Source: Schistosoma mansoni (lineage: Eukaryota; Platyhelminthes; Trematoda; Strigeidida; Schistosomatidae). From it: 64,000 nucleotides of DNA. The notes below the pieces were generated by a model. The model had not been told where the DNA came from, ran no database searches, and worked only from the letters and a program-made list of their open reading frames with translations. How positions within the stretch are numbered: position 1 is the first letter of the stretch; each line of letters opens with the position of its first letter. Shown piece after piece: positions 24,441-36,400 of this stretch. Location: positions 62,001 to 126,000 of the forward strand of contig NW_017386072.1 in the NCBI RefSeq assembly GCF_000237925.1, in the 5' to 3' direction. The translations under genes and the position numbers were made by a program.

Positions 24441-27183
24441 TTAAAGAGAATTTACTAAACTTGTTGTTTTTTGTTTTAGAATCAAGTAAAAATATGACCG
24501 ATGAATATTAGTGCCTGAAACCGACTTGCTTTCATGAACTTGTCATCACCGACCTTCAGTTCTGTGGGGCTTTTAATCGAATTGATTTTGTGCTCACTGG
24601 GGAACGATTCATTATGATGACCAATAATCGAAAATAATCAGTAAAAACAATTCTGAATTGCCGTACCACAGCTTATACCTCGGTTAGTCAACCTAATAAT
24701 TTCTGATGGCTATATTTGGAGAACTATGAAATCCAAGCCCCCAAGTTATGGCACTTCACTGTTTCAGATCTATCACGGCCTCAAATAGTTTTATAAATGT
24801 GAGAGAAGCAACTTTAATGTATTAATCACATTTCAGTCAGATCATGCATGACAGAAGCATTGTATTACGTTGGTTAAAGTGTTCCCTGGAATGTTCCAAA
24901 TAAACTTCCAGCTTTACATGGTAAGTTTACAAGTGAAACATTTCCTCCATTGATAGCCCAACCACCATGATATCCCAGCCAGGGACTTTTTCAGATCAAA
25001 ATTAATTACAATCATTACAGCAAGCAAATTTGGAACTGTATCGCGAATATATTATAGGCTTGATCGTTCAAACTCTAGGTTAAACACAAACCAGCCTCGC
25101 CTAGTTAATGATGTGAGATGAAGAGAAATGACTTTTTATATGATAAGGCGTGTATCCATTAAGTGTTGAGTTTCCATTGTATGAATAATTTCCACTAAAA
25201 ATCTATCATAAATGCTTGCCGCAATGAGTGATGATAAAGAAATGAGGAAAAGTGTCACTTCGCACTTCTTTCTTCTTACTACCACTATTATTTATTTTCA
25301 CAAGTAACTCCTATTGACATTCTTATAACTCTAAGGCAGTGATCTTATAGCAACGAGATGAGATAGTTTCCTTAATAAACAGAAAATAGTAAAAGCAGGC
25401 ATTCTATTTATTAAGTCTCTGGACAACGTATTCTATAACTCATTTATACTCGGCAAAGAATAAACAGACATACCAACGTAAAACACAAAGCAGTCCCACC
25501 ATTTGAGATCTATTACAGTACAGGAAAAATACAACTAAAAATGGGAAGACAATACAATGAATAAGGTAACGATGTTTCTCAAAATTTATGTGATCAGAAA
25601 ATATTAAGTATTTTTCTAAATACACTAGTTTATTTAACTTATTGTAGTGAGTGAAAAACAAGCAGTAGCTCATTATTATTCAAATATGTCAGGAACATCG
25701 ATAAGGCATATGATCATAAGACTTTAAATATGAAATGTTTGTGATACTTTATATAAAGAAGGTTCATCTACTTGTTTTCATACATAATAACTGGATGCAA
25801 ACTTTTGTTGTAAGCTAAGAATTCTTTCAAACTCCACTGGACCAATCAGAATGTTTGAATTTCACCACCTTTTGAAACTAGAATACGTATAAATCCAAAA
25901 TTCTAGTCATTAAATAAGGCAGTAAGATAAAGAAAGTTACATTAAGGAAAATCGAGACAACCTAGTATTCCAGAATGATTTTCGTAATTTTTTATCGGTG
26001 GACTGTTACGAAAAGTGAATACAATACAATAAGCGATAGAAGTATAATTTATATTCGCTTTAATAAAGTCGTTAGATTTTTGTGCATAAATTGTATTTAG
26101 GTCGAAATTCTTTGATTGCAAGACCATCCACAAGATAAGTACACAATATTAAGCTTGAATTCCACAAACAGTATCCCGATGGCTCCATTTCAAACCCTCC
26201 GAACTAATAGCTGGTAAGCACACAAACATAATAATTCTCTGCAAAACTTAGCTGCCAGTTGATCTACTCTATGAGGAACAATGCCAAAAGACATAACAGC
26301 GGGTAACCTTGACGATGTTGATCGTACCAACATTTAACAGTTTTTTAACTAGGTTCCTGGAGAATGGGGACAACAATCCAGCCTTTCCAAGTGTAAAAAT
26401 GTGTTTTGCTCTGAGACAGATCTTCAAGAGCAACTAGTTCAACATTATCAGTCAACAAGCGTGGAAGTTTGGAGTCTATGTGACTTGGATAGTTCTATCC
26501 TCAAGCAGATAGTCAGTGATAAGCTGTTTAGAGTTTTAACGGCTTCAAGTGTAGTGAATTCAGTTAGTTGGCTGCATTCGTAATTCGATGAATTTTCTTG
26601 GCGAATTTAGAATTCGTACCAAAATACATGATCTGTAAGGACTAGCTTTTGCCATGTCAGTAGAACGTTAGTGCATTTATTGAATGGGACTGAAATAAAA
26701 GAAATATAAATCATCAAAACTACCTGTGTTTCTGTGAAAGATATTGGGAATATGATAAATGGGAAAGTCAAAAGGCTAGGGAAGAATGAGAAAACAGAAA
26801 ATTCAGGTAACTCAGCTAGTAACGCATTAACCTGTCAATTCATTTTGTTTTCAGTAAGTGGAAGCCAGTTCGTAGTTATGATTATACTTCATAGAAAACT
26901 ACCAGTTTGGAAGGCATGGTTAATGTAACGCGACATAAGCAATATCCAAGGAATATCAAGATAAAAAGCAATTGAAAGCGCGTCATGACAGAGAATCGGT
27001 AAAATATACAATGGGGAACTTTGAAACAACCCACGTGGTCATGAGCAACCGATGAACTGAATTATGACAAGCACAGTGCGCTTGACCAGGTTATATTTGA
27101 TACAACTAAAAGTCGACTTAGGGTGGTGCTAATTAAATAGACGAATATATCCATCTAATAAACTTATAGAGCTATGAAACGCT
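24441..27183. other. Intergenic, nothing recognised
   Basis: AT-rich sequence with scattered short frames on both strands. Those at 25440-25673 (-) and 26401-26583 (+) have no recognisable domain or splice context. Confidence 0.45.
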
Positions 27184-27213
27184 ATTTTACGCTCATTATA
27201 ATGAGCGCAAAAT
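27184..27213. repeat. Palindrome 1 (30 bp)
   Basis: The arms 27184-27198 and 27199-27213 are reverse complements with one mismatch, centred on cattataatg. It overlaps the next palindrome by five bases. Confidence 0.8.
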
Positions 27214-27254
27214 ACCATTCCGATAACACTATAGTGTTATCAGAATGGTATTTT
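27209..27254. repeat. Palindrome 2 (46 bp)
   Basis: The arms 27209-27231 and 27232-27254 are reverse complements with one mismatch and no spacer, centred on acactatagtgt. This would form a strong hairpin in either strand. Confidence 0.85.
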
Positions 27255-28825
27255 GGAAGGAAAAAATCTGAATCTCTGCTTGTTTCCACTAACCGTTGCG
27301 TCCTAACAAGCACAAATGACTGACCATTTACGCGTAAGGTCAACTCTGATCACATTACACTTAGGCCGATGAAGTTTTTTAGGGGCAGTGTCAAAACCAG
27401 TTTCTCAACAGACAACTACCATCATCAGCGAACCACACATCTTGAATATTAGCCAAACGGTGCCTTTGCTTTTGACCATAAGCCTCCTCAAACTTCTTAG
27501 AACTGTGCCTCATTTACGGCCAGTGATGTCAACAGCTGGGCACGGAATAAAAGTCGGATCCTTTCAAAGTCGTCCGCCGTTCCGTTTCAACGACCTTGAA
27601 CGGCCTGAAAAGATGCTGGCAATTGCTGAGGGTCTGTTGAGTTGCACGAATATTAGGTTTTCTCATATGTAAGTGGTCTTTTGCTGCAGCGGAACCACAA
27701 AATCATTGCGAAGAACATTGATTTAGCCCTCTCTGTCTTAAAGAGCACACGCTGGGTCGATTGTTGATTCATAACTACGCGATCTCCCCATTTTGGGGAA
27801 AATTTTATATAGTTTGGGCAAATTTCGGGAATGATTTTAATCGAGGGCGTCCTGTTCTATTTTTCTGGGAGAAAAAAGAATTGCGATCAAATGTAACCTG
27901 GATCGTGGATAAATTGTGACATGCCGGTGTCTTTGACGTCATATGCCACTGGCATACTTAAGAAGACGAACTCTTACACGTAAGCTCGACCAATTTCAAA
28001 ATATATACTGTATAGTTCATCGTATTCTTAGACATCGCAGTCGATGGAAGACAAATAACACTCACACCTTCCATAATAACAGCAATTTCACTACCCAGAC
28101 AAAGCAAACAGTATATACATATTCAACGAAGCCAATTTTTACTTGAGAATCATCAATAAGTAGGTAAGACTGTCTTGTCTTTGTGTAGTATTCTTTGCGA
28201 TAGAAAATGTGGATCTCAATGCAACACGTGTGGAGACGTGACAGGAACTGTTTACTATAAGAAGTTCTTTGTAGCAGTATTTTTAACTTAACTATATGTA
28301 CAACTCGTAAATTGATTTTTCTGCATCAAATGTTGCCGTTTCTATAGCATTAGTAATGATACATCAATAAACTTTTGCCCAATTTTTGTTGTCCTCTTCA
28401 TAGTTTCATAGGGAGATATGCCAAAATTCCTAACAGGTAACTGTTTGTGAAAATTATAAAGCTACTAAGCGTCTGCTTTATAAGTACTCATTTCGTTATG
28501 AAAACGTGTGGTACTGCATCAGTTTAGACGTTTCGCCAGAATGTTGTGTTGTATGCATAAGTTTCTTTACTGTGACAGTTTATTCGGACGAATACTTGTA
28601 GTGACAATGTTTCCTAACAACATGGTCTTCCGAGCCAAGCAAATAATGACTGGAAAGATGTATATTCGACATATAACACTTGGAGAAGGTCGGCAGTGGT
28701 GGATGTGGAGACATTTATCTAATCGGATGGCATTTCTCAGTCTTTCAGACTTGTTCATTATGTATAACTTATTACTATTCACATTAAATATATTATCCTA
28801 TCCCTAGCATAAATGTGTTCTTCGG
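27255..28825. other. Intergenic, nothing certain
   Basis: 27300-27900 is more GC-rich than its surroundings and includes a 94-codon plus-strand frame (27388-27672) without known motifs; it may be an unrecognised repeat. 28500-28800 contains overlapping short frames on both strands. Confidence 0.4.
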
Positions 28826-28960
28826 AAGTTCTAGGTATACCTAGGTTCCTGCCTGGAGGTATTGTTGATCTACTGTTACTAGACACGGAAGTCTGTTAAG
28901 CGGGAGCTTCTTCTATTCCGTCCACAACCATTTGAACCTTTTGAATGTTTGTTAATTGTC
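28826..28960 (+). mobile_element. 3' end stub of a CR1-like LINE
   Basis: The bases from tacctaggttcctgcctgg to about ccatttgaaccttttgaatg match the 3' UTR of the LINE at 31580-33275. Only the last 130 or so bases are present, an extreme 5' truncation. Confidence 0.75.
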
Positions 28961-30603
28961 ACGATACGATGAGTCAGTACAGACAGTGATGCGACTTCCA
29001 CGGAAGATCTTACAGATTGGGCAATCACATGACAAATTTACCGTATTCGAATTAGGTCTATCATCAAAGTAGTATTAGCACTGGACTAGACTATAATTAT
29101 ACAAACTAACAAGATTTATGATGCGAAAAACTACACAGTTGTTATATTTATATTTAGTTAATTCATTAGATTAATAATCGTGGCAGTAGTCAATATAAAA
29201 CACAGTTTTTGTCAATTTGTAAATTGTTTCTCCATATAATCTTCCATATTCAGAAATTCGCAAAGTTGTTCACCGGCGCAGACCTGATTATTAGAAAGGT
29301 TTGAGCCTCCTAATTAGTTGTCAGAAGCCATAGATTGCATGCCAGAAAACGTATGAGGACCTTCTCAGCTTCATGCAATTCTGAAAAACAACAAGTCAGT
29401 CGTGAAACAAACGATTGAACCTCGTTATCAGTATCACACTCAATAAGTAAAGGTAATAGCAGCTAACAGGATGTACCTATAAGTGTCTTAATTGTTGTAA
29501 ACAGTACTCTTCACTTTCTAACCTTCCTAGAATTTCATCTAGTTATTCGGTGTGAACAAACAGACTGCAGACACCAAATAAACAGATTCAAAATCTTTAA
29601 TTAGTAATACGACGTTCATAAAACTGTTAGCAATTCACTGTGCACATACAATAATAAAATAACTGGTGAGCACTATTTTGATGTTACTTGTCAACATGCA
29701 GTAAAACCTTGTTTGTGATTTGGTCAGTGATTTCAGATTCTGTTAACAGAAATTTATTCTAAGGGATTTTGTTTATTTATTTATTTATTTATTTATTTTT
29801 TAACCCTATAACAGACACATCATAAACTAGTATTAACCACGACATATTTTAGTTACCATGCTCAAAACATGCTCAAAAATGCATTGCTTTACTTATAAAG
29901 AATATTTGGCTAATTTATGTGGCGCTCACAGTAATGTTATACACATTTCCTGTATATGTTCAGAAAGCGAACAGAAAATGTTATCAATGTCAATTGCTAC
30001 TCACATAATTTTTCTTTCTCAGATACCTTACATAATAATGTATCATTTCGGTCAAAAACGATTATACTTATAATGGGTAGAACTGTTTACGGCTGTCTAT
30101 TCGCAAGTTATAAGATATTCATGGATAGCTTAAAGCTCAATTGCTTCAACCTACAATTTATAAACTACTAACACCTGTGTTCATCACTACCATAATTAGA
30201 GAGGTGTGTCATATTTGAGTGATTTTAGAGCCCATTTTTGCTTGAAACTCTGATTTCGGTCTATTTTTGACTTCATAAATAGTAAATTTCACTTGCCTGA
30301 GTTTGCATTGCTACAAACACTCACTCAAGTTATGCGCAACAAATACGTCAAACTACTAATAGGCTGGAATAAACGCTATGTAACAAACACAAAGATTACG
30401 AAAATTTACGTGTGATGGAAAAAATGTTCTTAATATCTGATAAATAACGACATCCAAAATCTTCAACAACATGTAACATGTAGGCGAGAACCCGTGGCAC
30501 AACTTATTGACCGTACTTACCAGCTGTTACAAAACACTTTGAAATAGCAGTTATTACTCGAACGGTTCAAATAATTAAAAATGGAATAGAAGCTTTCACT
30601 TAC
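28961..30603. other. Intergenic with a (TTTA)n run
   Basis: AT-rich sequence. A perfect tetranucleotide run (TTTA)n spans about 29772-29797. No gene is recognised. Confidence 0.5.
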
Positions 30604-30699
30604 TGTGCTTCCGATATCCAAAACTTTTGCATTTGACTCTTTCGGTATCTGTTTGCTTTCGGGTATTCGGTAATATCCAACTGATGATAGTCTAATCAT
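30604..30699 (-). CDS. Possible first coding exon of an unrecognised gene
   Basis: The minus strand has an ATG followed by 32 codons (MIRLSSVGYYRIPESKQ, then SNAKVLDIGST) that end exactly at a consensus donor gtaagt. The composition looks protein-like, and the N-terminus could be a mitochondrial presequence. I could not find the following exon at lower coordinates, so this may be chance. Confidence 0.3.
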
Positions 30700-30791
30700 T
30701 TCACTGCACTAAATCTAGTCAGTTTCGTTGTTATTTGTGAAATTTTATATCTTGCAATTCGATTCGGTGCGTTTGTTTCAGGGAAGTATGG

Positions 30792-31141
30792 TGTAAGGAT
30801 GGCTCGTTGACAAACTCAAGGAAGCCCCAAGAAGCCCAGAAAGAGCCGAAGACATTCCACCCAATCGCCACTAGAGGAACACTTTAGAATGTCGACGTGT
30901 GGCTTCCCTATGGGATGGATAAGAAGGACCCACTATGTGCATATTGGCTGTCCGAGATGATGATTTACTTTCAGCTAAAAACTATCAATACATGAGATGT
31001 TTGTACTATATTTGATACTGTGTTGGGAATGACATTCCTACCAACTAGTATTCCGTCTTCTCTTGCGACGTTGCGGAGTCGATTGTTCAAGTAGTCTAGT
31101 AGTACGCGGCATAACAAGAATCAAAAGCTTTAGATATAACA
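30792..31141 (+). mobile_element. Solo LTR, family TGTAAGG...ATAACA
   Basis: It starts tgtaaggatggctcgttg and ends gatataaca. The copy at 38659-38958 has the same ends. This copy is about 50 bases longer near its start. Flanking pentamers tatgg and taggg agree at four of five positions, suggesting an old target duplication. Confidence 0.7.
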
Positions 31142-31579
31142 TAGGGTTTCTAAATACCAAGAGCTATCAAATTATCAGTCATAGAGTTGGTTCTTTGCAG
31201 TGTGGAAAATAATGAAGTGAAAGTTCGAGTGATAAGAGAAGACAATTGTTTCATGAAAGGAATAGGTAAATTAATTGTTTGGCAATACAGACAGTGTGAC
31301 ACGGCAAAAGCGTAAAAATGAAAGCGGAGATTGAGATGATAATAGACGAGACGGGAATTAATTACCGACGCTTGATAATGATAGCAGTATGTAGCTTATG
31401 AGACGCGAATCAGACACACCTGGCCCAAGTGGGAGGTGCTAATCCGTAAATGACTGTGAGTTTGTCAAGTCTCCTCCTAAAGCCGTGCACTGTGAGGAGT
31501 GTGGTCACTCTGGCTAGGAGGGCTTTTCAAATGGGGGTAACTCCCAGTGAGGATTGAGATTTTCGACCCTTAACTTGAA
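31142..31579. other. Possible 5' flank of the LINE that follows
   Basis: The GC-richer part at 31400-31570 may belong to the LINE starting near 31580, but no domain is readable. Confidence 0.35.
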
Positions 31580-33275
31580 GTGGATACTCATTGTGAATCA
31601 TTACTGCACACGATCTTATGTGCTACAAAGCATTCACTTGATCAAGCTATCCCCGAAATCTACAAGCAATCCACAGTCATCAAGAACCGCACTCTTCGTT
31701 TGCTAAGCTGCAAAAGGCACTGTGGGGCTGAATACAAACGAACTGATAACAACAGCGCACACAGGCAATACAAACATATAAGGAACATATACACAAAGGC
31801 AATAAGAGAAGACAGGGTTCAGTAACAAATAAAGCTTATTGATAAATTTGTCTCCCATCCGAAAGGCCCATATCGTCATAAAGCCTCTCTTCGACAAGCC
31901 AAAAATGGAATTTCCCAACTGCTAGATTTTAATGGTTTGACCAATAACGACGGCGACGTCGCTAACCTTCTGGCTGAACATTACTCTAGGACATTTCAAC
32001 CGACCCACATCAACTATACTGATGAAAGCTTCATTTGCAACAACAACGCTTTGCGTGATCTTCTCATACTCGCTAAGCCGAGGCAAACTACCGGAAATCC
32101 GGAAGCTTGCTCACATCACGTCAATTTTCAAAGGAGGTCTTATCAATAAGCTCAAAAAATTAGGTATCAAATCACCTTTAATTGATTGGCTTACTTCATA
32201 TCTAAAAAACCGACATTTTAAGGTTAGGGTTAACTTCAATTTCTCTCAGGCTACGGAATGTCCTAGTGCGGTCTCCCCAGGGTTCAGGACTAGGACCTCT
32301 TCTTTTAATTTATATAGACGGTCTCCCACAACAAGTATTGTCAGACATTACCTTTTGCTGATGATGTGAAACTTTGGAGAGAGATACGAAACCCAGAGTA
32401 TATACTGGCATTTCAGGACGATTTGACTTGACTTCAAAGTTGGGTAGATGACAACGGACCTACCTCAAACGTTTCAAAGTGTTAGGTAGAACATCTGAGA
32501 ATTGTTGCAGACTACAGCTGCTACTTAGGTGAATCACCTCTAGAGGTATCCCAAGTTGAAAAACATCTAGGAGTGTTGGTACCATACGATTTGAAGTCTT
32601 ACGCTAACTGTGACAAAAGTTTCTTTCGAGCAAATCTTACACTGATAAAATTGAAACGCATTTCCACATAATCTTCAACAATTTTATCCGTCGCCATTTG
32701 GATCACGGAAACGTAGTATTTCCTACCTCACTCCAAAAGGATAAGGGCATTCTGGAACGTACCCAACGGAAGACCGTGGAATCAGTTCGGGGGTTGAAAT
32801 TTAAGTCTTATGGAGAGCACCCCCAATCACTGAACCTTCACCCCTTGGAGGAAAGGAGTCTTAGAGGTGACCTTCTAATGGCTTACAGCATGGTAAATAT
32901 TTCTGAACATCCCCTCAAACACTTACTTAAGCATAGTCCCAACACAAATCTCAGGGGTAACACCCAGAAACTGGAGACACAACTCAGCAGAACTGACTGT
33001 AGGCACACTTTATACTCCTTAAGAGTAGTCGAATGCTGGAATTGTTTGCCGGTTGAGCTAGTTCAAACGACTTCCCAGGAGTCCTTTAAAAGCAAACTTG
33101 ACAAATTCTTAAGAACTACTATGATTTATCGTTTTTTTATTTTTCCTCTTTTATAGATAATATACCTAGGTTCCTGCCTGGAGGTATCGGTGATCCACTG
33201 CTACTAGACGCGGAAGCCGGTTAAGTGAAAGCTACTTCTATTCCGTTCAAAAGCATTTGGACCATTTGACATGTT
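31580..33275 (+). mobile_element. CR1-like LINE, 5'-truncated with an internal deletion
   Basis: The readable parts are the linker before the reverse transcriptase (KRHCGAEYKRTDNNSAH...), the KLAHITSIFKGG segment, LGIKSPLIDWLTSYLKNRHF, a FADDVKLW catalytic box at about 32350, and the C-terminal domain (32698-33156, with ERTQRKTVESVRGLK and VVECWNCLPVELV). About 100 residues of the fingers/palm are missing after IFKGG, and several frame changes occur. No endonuclease is present. The 3' UTR ends near 33275, about 35 bases before the SNAP-29 start codon on the same strand. Confidence 0.8.
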
Positions 33276-33308
33276 CAAAGAGTGGGTAGTTCAACGCTAC
33301 TCAAGGTC

Positions 33309-33425
33309 ATGAAGAAATCCCTCAATCCGTTTGATGAAGATGAGCCTGGGGGTCTTTCTTCTTCCTCTAAACCACCAAATTGGCAATACGCAGGGACTGC
33401 ATCACCCGGGAGAAGCGAATTGCAA
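33309..33425 (+). CDS. SNAP29: SNAP-29 exon 1 (N-terminal, NPF motif)
   Basis: Thirty-nine codons from ATG to a gtaggc donor. It is assigned from SLNPFDEDEPGG, which matches the SNAP-29 N-terminus. It starts just after a LINE 3' end. Confidence 0.6.
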
Positions 33426-36400
33426 GTAGGCTTGTTTATAAATGATAAGAATTCGTATCCGTGATTATCACTTATAAAGCATTGACATTGTTATGTGTTT
33501 TTATATAATTGAATACCAAGTGGAATTACTTCATATGACCCAATAGTCCTTATGATGGTGATTTTAATAGGGTTATGTTGGAAGGAAAATTAGAAACGGC
33601 CAAACTAAGACCGTCAGTTGGTTAAATCATTAACTGCTAAATTGAATCGTATTGATGGCACATTAGAATGGCAGTTTATGGGCCTGTCTATTCTTATTAT
33701 TGTAATTAGCACCTTTTGTCTAAATAACCACACTTTAACTACTCGAAATAAACATCGACGAACTTAATCTCCCCTCTGCTTATTGCGACATATCCTCGTG
33801 ACGTCGACAAGCTTTTGCTGTAACCACTATAAAGGATGGGTTCTACACGGATTCTTCGTTATTCCATAGCCTTAGCAAACGTATGTTTTTTAAAATGTTA
33901 TTCTCACCCACTGATGAAAACCTCATGCTTTTGTCGTATCCAAGCTGGTTAGTATGATTAACAGGTACAGAGATGTTACTCAAATCTAAGTATTCAAACA
34001 TGTGATTGACTACTGAACCATATTTGTTGAGAGTATTCGCGACTGTCGTCGTTCCACGTAACTGCACACAATCTCCAAAAAAACCTTTAAGGTCTTATAT
34101 ACATAGTAAAAATTTGATACCACATCCACCATTTCACTCATAATTAGGGTTTGTTTCTGATTACAATTCGCCTTCGATATGAGTTGTCCAGTGCTTCAGT
34201 AGATAAAAGTGTTTTCATTCGTAAAGTTAGACTATGTGTTGACTACAGTATATATCACTCTTAAAATATTTTAACCACCGTAGATCGGCGTAATTAATCT
34301 AATATTCATAGTTTAGACTCGTTTGATTTTGATTATCCTCATCATATCGACACAGATCGAATGGACTTTCTTTCTGCTATTCAGTGTCAAATTTCAGATA
34401 GTCAGTCAAGAACAAAAGCTAGCCAACAACGTGCATTATCCAGTATATACAATTCAGAACAAATTGGTGTTGCAGCAGCCCAAGAACTTATTGAACAAGG
34501 AGAAAAATTAAATCGTGCTGAACAGAAACTTGAAGAAATTAGTGAATTGCAAAAAGACAGTCAAAAGAAAATTAATACTTTATCTAGTGTTTTCGGTGGA
34601 TTTAAAAACATTTTTTCTCGAAGGTAAGTAAAAAGATGAATATAAGCCATAATAGAATATGATTTTATTTGAGAAAACCAGATACAAAGTAATTTATTCA
34701 TGTTATCTGCTTTCCATGTTTCTTTTCTATTATTTTGACTTTCAATAAAACCATCGATGTCTTTGAAAATGAAAAAGGTTTATGTTAGATGAGAATCCTT
34801 ACTAAATATCCAGAAAATGAGTAGTTTGAAGTCACGTCCATTACTTTAAATCATTTTATTAACTATACTTTAATATTTAATATCCATACAGTAGGCTTGG
34901 ATATTATTTTAAATTATTATTGTGATTACTAGGTGGTGTATTTTCTATTACGAACAGTATTCATAATCATTAGCAAATTAAAAGTTTATTTACTGGTGAT
35001 AACCCATATTTATCGTTTAGTAAGGTTAATTAAATAAGTTTTGTCAGAATGAGGGTTTGTGGAGATTGTAGTAATTTAATGGTTAGATGCAGGCTCATTG
35101 TTCTAGAGCTTAAACTTTCGCACGCGAGGCCGAAGACCTTGCGTCGGAATCCCGCATGCGGGGTCGTGGATGCGCGTCCGTTGCTTCCAGTCTTTCAATA
35201 ACGGTCTAGCTTAACTCATGGATTCTACTTTTAAACAAGTTTTGTTTCTCAAAATTTCAATAAATGATGAAATAGATTAAGGATTTTGTTGGTTCAGTAG
35301 TTGAAATTCAAAAATGAATCACAGATTCGAATTCAATAGTTTAAGGTTCCAGTAGAAATTTTCTGCACTTTAATCTCTCAACATATCACATTTAATGTGT
35401 TTAGTTTAATCACACTTTTTGGTATAGGCGGCACATTTTTTACTTCTCTCTCAGATAATATTCAGTGTATGTATTTTTGTATATGTATGCATGAAATTTC
35501 AAGTACAACTCAATTTACTTGGATATTATAAGTTTTCTAATCTTTTTTGTTTAAAATTACGTCGTTTATTCACGTCAAATTTGTCAATTAGATTTTTTTC
35601 CAAATTCGTTTATCCTTCTTCGTTCCATTTATCGAATTCGATGTAGGACTTCTAAAGATAATCTTCCTCTCTTTGGATTAAAACCCTTACTTACTAAATA
35701 TCAATGCCGTCACATCCAAAATACGGGAGGTCGTTTTGTTCAGTTCAGTTATTTAGTGAATAATAGAAATAGGCTAATGTGATAACTTATTCAAACGTAA
35801 TGTTACCATCTCATATTCTGAATTTTACTAAAAATGGGATTATTAGTTTGAGACAAACATCACATAGTCGATTACAATTTTGTCGTAAAATGTTCATGTT
35901 TCACGTCTCACCTCTGAAAATAACCGAGTAACCAAAACTCTTGAATCTTGGTTGAAATCATACCTACTCGTAGTTTATTTCCTTTGAACAGGACATATAC
36001 CTGTTAGTTTTTTTTATTCTGTTTACTATTCGAAAATCAACCGGATATGTGTATTCACATGTTGTATATAATTTCGTCTAATCAGTTAGCGCTAAATAAC
36101 TAAGTACATGGAAAAATAAATTGACAAAGTCATCCATTAGTAGTAAAGATGATCAACGGATTTTTCATTTATGTATCCCATTATTTTGTGCCTTGAAGTA
36201 CAATATTGATTACAGTGAGAGCATTGTAGATAAGATCTTATAGTTTCAAACTGAAATATAATATCAAGTCACAAGTTTAGTGACTATTTGATACATAGGA
36301 TCTCAGTTGGTATTTGAAAACCGTACGCTAATTGATAATTGTGCATATGAACTCCATTTTTATTACAATTTGAAAAATAAACAACTTCTGGTGGGTTTTT

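Noticed and set aside
25440-25673. 77-codon minus-strand membrane-like protein
   Set aside because: The hydrophobic composition is what AT-rich noise gives; no start context, splice site or homology is visible.
27388-27672. 94-codon plus-strand gene
   Set aside because: No motif, no splice context, and the surrounding GC-richer block looks like an unnamed repeat.
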